A DNA stretch of 64,000 nucleotides from Verrucomicrobium spinosum DSM 4136 = JCM 18804 (GTDB taxonomy: Bacteria; Verrucomicrobiota; Verrucomicrobiia; Verrucomicrobiales; Verrucomicrobiaceae), in contig NZ_ABIZ01000001.1 of the NCBI RefSeq assembly GCF_000172155.1, forward strand, positions 3,629,105 through 3,693,104, read 5' to 3'. Positions 32,487 through 39,711 of the stretch are shown in pieces; positions within the stretch are counted from its first letter, which is position 1; every line of letters begins with the position of its first letter. The position numbers and the translations under genes are program-made. The notes beneath the pieces are model-generated. The model saw nothing but the letters and a program-made list of their open reading frames with translations. It was not told the origin of the DNA and searched no databases.

Positions 32487-35357
32487 TCAAGTAGTCAAAA
32501 CATGGTCCGCGAATGCATCTGATTCTGCTGGCAGCACGGGGGCTGCTTTTTTCAGGTTTGCCCGGGGCATGCGGATGGTAAACACGGTGCCTCCGCCGGG
32601 GGCGGCATCGGCAGAGATGTTTCCTCCATGAGCGGTAATAATACGGTAGCAGACGGAGAGGCCGAGCCCGGTGCCTTCACCCGCTGGCTTTGTGGTGAAG
32701 AAGGGATCGAAGATTCTGGAAAGGTTGGTTGCAGGAATGCCTGGTCCATTGTCCCGGATGAGGATGTCCGTGGCAGTGCCTTCACTGCTGGCTGAGATCC
32801 AGATTTGAGGGGGAGCAGAGTCGGGTGTCATGCTCGAGGCCAGAGCGTCGATGGCATTTTTGAGCAGGTTGAGCAACACCAACGTGAGCTGGTTGCGGTC
32901 CCCTCGCACCACGATATCGGCAGGCACATCCTCATGCAGTTGGATGTGAAACTCCTTGAGGGGCGAGGAAAGAATTCGGATCGCGCTCTGAATGGGCTCC
33001 GAAACCGGGCACGCCGCAGCCATGACCGTCTCTGGATGGCAGAAGGTGCGCAGATCCGAGATGATGGTGGAGATACGGTTGATGCCTTCCCGGATATCGG
33101 AAACGACTTCTTTGAGGGTTCCCTTGGATTCCTCTGGCAGCTTCCCGGTGCGGCGATCGAGGATGAACAGGGCGCTGCGTGCGAAGTTCAACGGATTGTT
33201 GATCTCGTGCATGATGCCACCGGTGAGGATGCCCAGGGCGGCCATCTTCTCGGACTGGATCAGGTCCCTTTCCGCAGCACGGAGTTCGGCCAGGGTTTGT
33301 TCGAGCTCGGCATTGCGCAGGGCAAGCTCCTTCTGAAGCAGGCTGGCGTGAACGAGGTTGTGGACCCGTGTGTGGAATTCTGTGAGGGAAAAAGGTTTTA
33401 CCATCACGTCGTTGGCACCGTTACGCAGTGCCGTGAGGCGTACATCCTCATCCGAGCGGGCGGTTACCAGCATGATGGGCAGCATGAGGGTGACCCGGCG
33501 GTCGCGCAGCTCCCGGCACAAGGAGAGTCCATCAAGATTCGGCATCATGTAGTCTGCCACGATCAGGTCAGGGACATGTTTGACGGCAAGCTCCAGACCT
33601 GCGGCACCATCGGTGGCCTGGATGACCCGGTAGCGGGGTTCCAGCTCGGAGTGCATGAACCGGAGCATCCCCGGCTCGTCATCAATGATCAGGACGAGCG
33701 GCAGCTGGGCGCGATCTCCTTGAACCTCCAGATCAACCAGTGCTGACGTCGCTGACTTGATGGACTCATGCTCTGATTCATCCGCGATCTGCAGTTCTTC
33801 GGCTTCGCGGTACACGGACTTGATCCACTGCGCCGCATCGGAATCTCCAGCAGCCTCTTTAGATGCCTCTGTTTTGATGGCTGGCAGGGAAGCTTCTGCG
33901 GTGGCGGATTCAATGGGGGCATCGTCTTCACGGGGTGCATGTCCCACCACCAAAATGTCGCCGTTGCGCGTGAAGGGGATGAGTACGCGCATCGTCGTGC
34001 CGGCCCCTTGAATGCTTTCCGCTTCGACGCGGCCGCCCATGCGGGTTGCCAGCTCTTTCACAAGTGCCAGACCCAGACCCGTGCCGGGGTGACGACGCGT
34101 GACGGAGGAGTCGGCCTGCCAGAACCGGTCAAAGATGAAGGGAAGGTTTTGCTGGGAGATGCCAATGCCGGTATCGATCACTTCGAACACGAGGAAGTCG
34201 TTCACCGTGTTGGTGATGAGCGTGACGCTGCCGCCTTTTGGGGTAAACTTAACGGCGTTGAACAGGAGGTTGAGAAGTATCTTTTCGAGTTTTTCTTGAT
34301 CACTGTCCACCATCTCCAGATGCTCTGGCATCTGCTGGTGCACGGCTACGTCCCCTTGGTGCGCCATGTTGGTGACTGACTGTAGGAGGCGTCCTGTAAA
34401 GAGCCGCAGTGAGAAGCGCTGATGGGATATGCGCATGCGGCCGACGTTGGCGCTGGCCAGATCGAGCAAGTCGTTGATGAGCTTCAGCAGGCGCAGGGCG
34501 TTCTGGTAGATGCCGGTCAGCTCATCATGCAGCATGGAGGAGGGGGCTCCGCCGTTCCCGCTCTGTGGGGAGCCTGCGGGATAGAGGCGCTGTAGCCTCT
34601 GCAAGGGGGCGATCATGAGCGTGAGCGGTGTGCGCAGCTCATGTGTGATGTTGGAGAAGAAATCCGTCTTCAGGCGGTCCATCTCCACGAGTTGGAGGTT
34701 CTTCTGCTCCAGCTCGGCCTGGTTGTCCGCCAGGCTGTAGCGGGAGATCACCTCATTGCGCCGGATGCGCTGGTGCACATGGCTTCCCGAGATGACGACC
34801 ACGCTGTTCATGATGAGGAACACCCCATTGCTGAAGAACTGGCCAAAGGATCCATGCGGTGCAGTGGCGCTGCCAATATGTGGCAGGGTCGCTGCGAGGT
34901 AGATCGCCATCGTGATGGCTACGGCCAGCACGCTCTCTCGAAAGCCCCATTGAAAGAGGAAGGCAAAACCGACGAGACAAAGTGTGAGCCCAGAATAATA
35001 GGGCGACCCGGGATCGCCCGAGGAGAAGATCATGTAAGCAATGGCCACTGCAGGCAGCAGCGGGACCATGAGCATGAGCGCCGGATAGTGGCGTCGGCCA
35101 TACGCTGTATTGCTGGTGAACATGAGCCCGATCTCCAGCAGGGCCACGGCACTCCGAATAATGAAGAAGTGATGCCAGAGATGCGGGTAGGTAAAGTGGT
35201 CCAGGGTGGACGCACCCATCATCAAGACCATGGCGATCCACGCCAGGGTCTTGACGTTCTTAAGCGTTACCTTCTGGTTTTCCTCCTGCCAACGGGCTTC
35301 CCATGCGGGTCGCATCGTTTCCCCATTGGGCTTCGTGGGCGTGGCGATGTCACTCAA
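32487..35357 (-). CDS. Six-TM kinase-receiver-kinase protein (PhcS-PhcR-like fusion)
   Basis: This protein of 956 residues has six hydrophobic helices at about 34-50, 63-81, 92-112, 122-137, 140-158 and 172-190, forming a membrane sensor. Kinase core 1 has H239 (FFSNITHELRTPLTLMI), N-box NLLFNAVKFTPKGG, and G-boxes IDTGIGIS and GTGLGLAL. A linker of about 80 residues precedes a receiver with D602 (LIVADYMMPNLDG). Kinase core 2 has H717 (LTGGIMHEINNPLNFA), N-box NLLKNAIDAL, DNGPGIP and GTGLGLSVCY. All key residues of both cores look intact. In Ralstonia the sensor kinase PhcS and the receiver-kinase PhcR are separate adjacent genes, and this protein reads as both joined. It lies 29 nt after the methyltransferase gene. 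Confidence 0.9.
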   Translation of the reverse strand: MSDIATPTKPNGETMRPAWEARWQEENQKVTLKNVKTLAWIAMVLMMGASTLDHFTYPHLWHHFFIIRSAVALLEIGLMFTSNTAYGRRHYPALMLMVPLLPAVAIAYMIFSSGDPGSPYYSGLTLCLVGFAFLFQWGFRESVLAVAITMAIYLAATLPHIGSATAPHGSFGQFFSNGVFLIMNSVVVISGSHVHQRIRRNEVISRYSLADNQAELEQKNLQLVEMDRLKTDFFSNITHELRTPLTLMIAPLQRLQRLYPAGSPQSGNGGAPSSMLHDELTGIYQNALRLLKLINDLLDLASANVGRMRISHQRFSLRLFTGRLLQSVTNMAHQGDVAVHQQMPEHLEMVDSDQEKLEKILLNLLFNAVKFTPKGGSVTLITNTVNDFLVFEVIDTGIGISQQNLPFIFDRFWQADSSVTRRHPGTGLGLALVKELATRMGGRVEAESIQGAGTTMRVLIPFTRNGDILVVGHAPREDDAPIESATAEASLPAIKTEASKEAAGDSDAAQWIKSVYREAEELQIADESEHESIKSATSALVDLEVQGDRAQLPLVLIIDDEPGMLRFMHSELEPRYRVIQATDGAAGLELAVKHVPDLIVADYMMPNLDGLSLCRELRDRRVTLMLPIMLVTARSDEDVRLTALRNGANDVMVKPFSLTEFHTRVHNLVHASLLQKELALRNAELEQTLAELRAAERDLIQSEKMAALGILTGGIMHEINNPLNFARSALFILDRRTGKLPEESKGTLKEVVSDIREGINRISTIISDLRTFCHPETVMAAACPVSEPIQSAIRILSSPLKEFHIQLHEDVPADIVVRGDRNQLTLVLLNLLKNAIDALASSMTPDSAPPQIWISASSEGTATDILIRDNGPGIPATNLSRIFDPFFTTKPAGEGTGLGLSVCYRIITAHGGNISADAAPGGGTVFTIRMPRANLKKAAPVLPAESDAFADHVLTT

Positions 35358-35386
35358 GGTTGGGCTCGGGTGGCACCATGGCCCTT

Positions 35387-37393
35387 TCAGGAGGGACGTG
35401 GCGCGGTTGTGGTCTGACGATCATCAGGGATGATTGGAGCGTCAACCGGTTTACGCATGGTAAGGAAAATCTCCACACCATCTGGGGAGTACATCGTCTG
35501 GCTTACGGCACCATAGGATTCGTCCACAGCGAGTGACGCGACGGTTGGTTCGTCGCGATAGATGAGCCGCCAGTCGAGGACATAGTCCATGAAGCCCTTG
35601 ATGGGGTTGGACGGGGCAAAGTTGCTGGCCACGATGACTGCACCAGGAGCGGCCATGTGCCAGAAGATCTCCAGCAGGCGCTTGCACACCCGATCGGAAA
35701 GGTAATCGAAGAGCCCTGCGCAGTAGATCACGTCATAGTGGCCCCGCTGGAGGAACCCGGACCGCAGCAGGCGGGGCTGGGTGACCAAACGGCTCCCGTG
35801 GGCGAGCATCTGGTGAACGGAGAACTCGCGCACATTGACGTTCACATGACGATTGCCATCCGTCATTGCGGCTTCAATCTTGCTCTGGGCGTGGCGGATG
35901 GTGTCAGGATTGAAGTCGAGCAGGGTGAACTCCGTCTGTTCGCTCAAGGGATCGTGGCGGACAAAGTGCTGAGTCTCGCGGGCAGCGCCGCAGCCCAAGC
36001 TCAGTACGCGAGTGGGACGCGCTGAGCCGGTGGAAACGCGGGTGACCTCGCGACGGAGCACTCCCACAAGGTGGGCCACGCGGTGGCGATAGGCGTCACC
36101 AGCCGGGCTGCGGATGACCCATGCGTTGATCATCTTGGCGAAGAGAGACTTGCCCTCGAAAGGATCGTCCAGCATGCGGTTCATCACCCCAAAGTCACCG
36201 GGATAGCCGAGGGGCTTGGTGAAGCAGCGGTGAACGAAGGGCGCGCAGAGCATGATGGGGTGGAGACTGGCCCGCACGTACTCAGCGTGCAGGCTCATCA
36301 ACTCTTCCGATACAGATCCAGCTTGGGCCTCGAAGGCCTCAAAAGCACGATTCATCGCGGGTGTGAGGACCCGGAGCAGGCGCTCCAGCGTCTCCCTGCT
36401 GACGGTGTGGCCATGGCCGGTGGTGTGATGCCAGGAAAGTTCCAGACCGTCCAGCCAGCCTGACAGCTCCCCAAGGAAGGCAGTGGCGTCTGCCACGGCG
36501 AGGCGGAACTCCGCGGAGATGTTCCGCGTGGCGCGCCAACGGTCGATGAACCCTTGGGCGGCTTCATCCAGCGCTTGGGGTTGGAAGGCCTGCGGGGTGA
36601 GGCCGCTCTTGATCCAGTCTCCGTGGAGGTCGATTTCACCCACGCGATTCGATCCAGTAGAAATGACGCTATTGAGCTTGCCCGGGCCGTCATAGGCCAG
36701 CTGTTCGCCCACCCACACTTGCACGGACTTCAGGGACAGACCTGATTCTAGCTCCTGGGTGGGATCGTAGAGCTCGACCTGCACGAGATGACGGCTCAAA
36801 CGCAGGACCTTGGCCTCAATGCGCTGGCCTGATTCCAGATTGAGCACCATCCGGTTCTCCGCGTGGACGGTGGGATTGCCGCCACGCCAGAGGTCCACCA
36901 GCTCATGCTGGCGGCGGGTGAAGTGGGGAGTGGGATCCAGGGTGGCCAGCTGATGACGGGGCTGGTGGGAGTAGTCGGCAATCTGAATATTGCGGCTGAC
37001 GACGCTGATCAAATCATTCAGCTCGAAAGGTTTGAGCATGTATTCCACGGCACCCAGGCGAATTGCTTTGCGGGCTATTTCGAGGTCGGCATGGCCGGTA
37101 AGGATGACGACCGGCAGTCCGGGGTAGAGCTCCCTCAGCTTCTTCAGCCCCTCTATGCCATTGGTCTGAGGCATTTGGTAGTCCAGAATGACGGTGGCTG
37201 GTGGAGTGCGGCGGGCCTCGGCGAGCGCCTCGTCCACGGAGGCGACGGCGCACACCCGGCAGGTGCCTGTAAGGGCCTTGCTCAGAAGGTCACGGTGAGA
37301 TTTCTCGTCGTCCACCACCAGAACAAGGCTGGAGGCTGGAGTGGATAACCCGCTTTTGGCGGCCAGAGGCTCGTGTTGAGGCTGGATTCTCAT
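35387..37393 (-). CDS. Receiver-domain SAM methyltransferase (PhcB-like)
   Basis: This protein of 668 residues has a receiver at about 22-145 with phospho-acceptor D71 (VILDYQMPQTNG) and the lysine in MLKPFELNDL. Residues about 170-270 are beta-rich and PilZ-like (NRMVLNLESGQRIEAKVLRL), a tentative assignment. A helical region leads into a methyltransferase with LHPIMLCAPFVHRCFTKPLG, YPGDFGVMNRML, the SAM loop VLSLGCGAARE, and the blocks DVIYCAGLFDYLSDRVCKRL and MDYVLDWRLIYRDE. That last set is characteristic of PhcB-like enzymes, which in Ralstonia make 3-hydroxy fatty-acid methyl ester signals. The fused receiver is unusual. The ATG at 37393 is preferred over a TTG at 37444. It is first in a unit with the two kinase genes. 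Confidence 0.88.
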   Translation of the reverse strand: MRIQPQHEPLAAKSGLSTPASSLVLVVDDEKSHRDLLSKALTGTCRVCAVASVDEALAEARRTPPATVILDYQMPQTNGIEGLKKLRELYPGLPVVILTGHADLEIARKAIRLGAVEYMLKPFELNDLISVVSRNIQIADYSHQPRHQLATLDPTPHFTRRQHELVDLWRGGNPTVHAENRMVLNLESGQRIEAKVLRLSRHLVQVELYDPTQELESGLSLKSVQVWVGEQLAYDGPGKLNSVISTGSNRVGEIDLHGDWIKSGLTPQAFQPQALDEAAQGFIDRWRATRNISAEFRLAVADATAFLGELSGWLDGLELSWHHTTGHGHTVSRETLERLLRVLTPAMNRAFEAFEAQAGSVSEELMSLHAEYVRASLHPIMLCAPFVHRCFTKPLGYPGDFGVMNRMLDDPFEGKSLFAKMINAWVIRSPAGDAYRHRVAHLVGVLRREVTRVSTGSARPTRVLSLGCGAARETQHFVRHDPLSEQTEFTLLDFNPDTIRHAQSKIEAAMTDGNRHVNVNVREFSVHQMLAHGSRLVTQPRLLRSGFLQRGHYDVIYCAGLFDYLSDRVCKRLLEIFWHMAAPGAVIVASNFAPSNPIKGFMDYVLDWRLIYRDEPTVASLAVDESYGAVSQTMYSPDGVEIFLTMRKPVDAPIIPDDRQTTTAPRPS

Positions 37394-37573
37394 GGCGGTG
37401 CTGGATGCTTCGATAAAAGAACCACAATCGAAATAATTTAGCAAACCTTATATTCTAGTTTTCCTGAATACTTATATATATAAACTATACGGATTAATTA
37501 GCTAACTATAGCCAGTCAGATCCACGCACATTCCGCTCGCCAGGAACCCGGCTGATTGCATGGTGAAGGCTCA
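37394..37573. promoter_or_regulatory. AT-rich divergent promoter region, Phc-like operon and nadE
   Basis: 180 nt between divergent genes. The part from 37430 to 37510 is very AT-rich (for example ACTTATATATATAAACTATA), in clear contrast to the surrounding GC-rich DNA, and resembles the AT-rich leader of the kinase gene at 30559. It probably holds promoters in both directions. GTGAAGG just before the nadE start is a likely Shine-Dalgarno. No single -35/-10 pair is certain. Confidence 0.5.
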
Positions 37574-39205
37574 ATGAAAATTGGCCTTGCCCAGATCAAC
37601 ACGACCGTTGGCGACTTTTCGGGGAACTCCGCGCTCATTCTGAAGGCCTACCGCGAGGCGGTGGCTCAAGGAGCGCAACTGGTGATCACGCCCGAACTGG
37701 CGATGACGGGGTACCCCCCGCGGGACTTGGTGCATCGCTCCCGGTTTGTGCCGGGTAATATTGAGGCGCTACGTCAGTTGGCAGGGGCGGTGGGCGCGGT
37801 GCCCCTCATTGTGGGCTTTGTAGATGTGAACGAAGGGGCGGGGAAGCCCTTCCGGAACGCGGCTGCTGTTTTGCAGGCTGGGCGGATCCATCAGGTGGTG
37901 GCCAAGACGCTCCTGCCCACCTACGATGTCTTTGATGAAGACCGCTATTTCGAACCCGAGGAGAATCTGGTGCCGGTGGTCATCGAAGGAATCCGGGTAG
38001 GGGTGACCATCTGCGAAGACATCTGGACGGACGATTACCTGCCGCGCCGTCTCTACGATGTGGAGCCGCCGATCGAGCTGGCCAAGCAAGGGGTGGATTT
38101 GCTCGTGAACCTCAGTGCTTCGCCCTTCAGCCTGGGGAAGCCGACCATCAGAGAGAAGATGCTGGGCGAGCTGGCGGCAGAGACCGGCGTCCCGGTGGTC
38201 TATTGCAATGCCGTGGGGGGGAACGATCAGCTCGTGTTCGACGGGAACTCGCTGGTTATTGGGAAGGACGGAGAAGTCCTGGCCCGGTTGGCGTCCTTCG
38301 CTGAAGAGGTGGCGGTGGTGGATGTGCTCAGTGGAGCGGGTGCCCGGGCCGCAGAACCCATGGTGGTGGCGGAGGAGCTCTATCAGGCCCTGGTACTGGG
38401 GCTGCGCGACTACGTCACGAAGTGCGGCTTCAAATCGTGCGTGCTGGGGCTCAGCGGTGGCATCGACTCCGCGCTGGTGGCGGTGCTGGCGGCGGAAGCG
38501 CTGGGACCTGCGAATGTGCTAGGGGTATCGCTTCCCAGTGTCTATTCCTCAGAGGGCAGCAAGGATGACGCCCGTGAACTCGCGGAGAAGCTGGGCATCC
38601 AGTATGAGACTATTCCCATTCAGTCCGTCTTTGAGGCGTTGAAGGGGCAGACCAGGGAGGTCTTTGCAGGGAAACCGGAGGATGTCACTGAGGAGAACAT
38701 GCAGTCCCGCATACGTGGCCTGATCCTCATGTCTCTCTCGAACAAGTTTGGCCACCTGCTGCTCACCACGGGCAACAAGAGCGAGATGGCGGTGGGATAC
38801 TGCACGATCTATGGTGACATGTGCGGAGGGCTGTCGGTCATCAGTGATCTGCCCAAGACCAAAGTTTACGAGGTGTCGCGCTGGATCAATCGTGAGCGGG
38901 AAATCATTCCCTGGGCGAGCATTGAGAAGCCGCCGAGTGCTGAACTGCGCCCTGATCAAAAGGACCAGGACACCCTGCCGGAGTATGATGTGCTGGATGG
39001 GATTTTGGAGCTCTTCGTGGAGCAGGGACAGTCCATTGCCGAGATCGTGGCCCGCGGCTATGATGAGGAACTGGTCCGTTGGGTATTGCGTCGCGTGGAT
39101 CTGAATGAGTGGAAGCGTCACCAGGCTGCGCCCGGCTTGAAGGTGACGTCCAAGGCGTTTGGCATGGGACGGCGGATCCCGATTGTCCAGCGTTTCCGGG
39201 AGTAG
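37574..39205 (+). CDS. nadE: Glutamine-dependent NAD+ synthetase
   Basis: This 543-residue enzyme carries out the last step of NAD synthesis, amidating nicotinic acid adenine dinucleotide. The N-terminal nitrilase-type glutaminase has the triad Glu41 (ITPELAMTGYPPRDL), Lys111 (VVAKTLLPTYDVFDE) and Cys147 (GVTICEDIWTDDYLP). The C-terminal synthetase has the PP-loop LGLSGGIDSALVAVLAAEAL and the block TTGNKSEMAVGYCTIYGDM. All catalytic residues are intact. The ATG at 37574 has GAAGG upstream and gives the conserved MKIGLAQINTTVGDF start. The start in frame at 37556 has no such support. Confidence 0.96.
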   Translation: MKIGLAQINTTVGDFSGNSALILKAYREAVAQGAQLVITPELAMTGYPPRDLVHRSRFVPGNIEALRQLAGAVGAVPLIVGFVDVNEGAGKPFRNAAAVLQAGRIHQVVAKTLLPTYDVFDEDRYFEPEENLVPVVIEGIRVGVTICEDIWTDDYLPRRLYDVEPPIELAKQGVDLLVNLSASPFSLGKPTIREKMLGELAAETGVPVVYCNAVGGNDQLVFDGNSLVIGKDGEVLARLASFAEEVAVVDVLSGAGARAAEPMVVAEELYQALVLGLRDYVTKCGFKSCVLGLSGGIDSALVAVLAAEALGPANVLGVSLPSVYSSEGSKDDARELAEKLGIQYETIPIQSVFEALKGQTREVFAGKPEDVTEENMQSRIRGLILMSLSNKFGHLLLTTGNKSEMAVGYCTIYGDMCGGLSVISDLPKTKVYEVSRWINREREIIPWASIEKPPSAELRPDQKDQDTLPEYDVLDGILELFVEQGQSIAEIVARGYDEELVRWVLRRVDLNEWKRHQAAPGLKVTSKAFGMGRRIPIVQRFRE

Positions 39206-39711
39206 AGGGGCGTTTCGTGCTCAGTGTGTCAGTGGGCGGTCGGCGGTGGGCAGTGCATCATTGAGCGGCGCGGTCAGAACATAGGTAAGGCGGCCAAAGG
39301 AGCGTGGGCGCGGTCCCTGTTCGCCCGAGTGGCCCATGAGATTCGCCGCACGCCCTAGCATTCAAACTCCGCTGGGTTGTAGGGCGACCGATTCGGTTGC
39401 CTCATCAGGAGACGCTCACGGCAAGCGGGGCGCTTGCCCTACAGGGGGTGCGCTGGGTGTGAAGGTCGGAAAAGGGAGCGAGAGACGTTCTTGTCCCGGT
39501 TCGCCCCGAGTGGGCCATGAGATTCGCCGCACGCCCTGGCATTCAAACCGCGCTGGGTTGTAGGGCGACCGCGCCGGTTGCCTCATCAGGTGACGATGGC
39601 GGCAAGCGGGGCGCTTGCCCTACAGGGGGCGCGCTGGGTGTGAAGGTCGGAAAAGGGAGCGAGAAACGTTCTTGTCCCGGTTCGCCCGAGTGGCCCACCA
39701 GATTGCCTCAC
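39206..39711. repeat. Spacer with a 180-bp tandem duplication carrying family-2 repeats
   Basis: The unit beginning TTCGCCC(C)GAGTGG(C/G)CCA occurs at 39320, at 39500 and, cut short, at 39681, giving a period of 180-181 bp. Each full unit contains GCTGGGTTGTAGGGCGACCG, then GGTTGCCTCATCAGG, CGGCAAGCGGGGCGCTTGCC with CTACAGG, and GGTGTGAAGGTCGG. The CTCATCAGG to CTTGCCCTAC part is the dispersed family-2 repeat also found inverted near 30975-31025. The first 80 nt after nadE contain fragments of the GTGGGCAGT motif seen as a tandem repeat at the right end of the window. No gene is supported. Confidence 0.85.
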
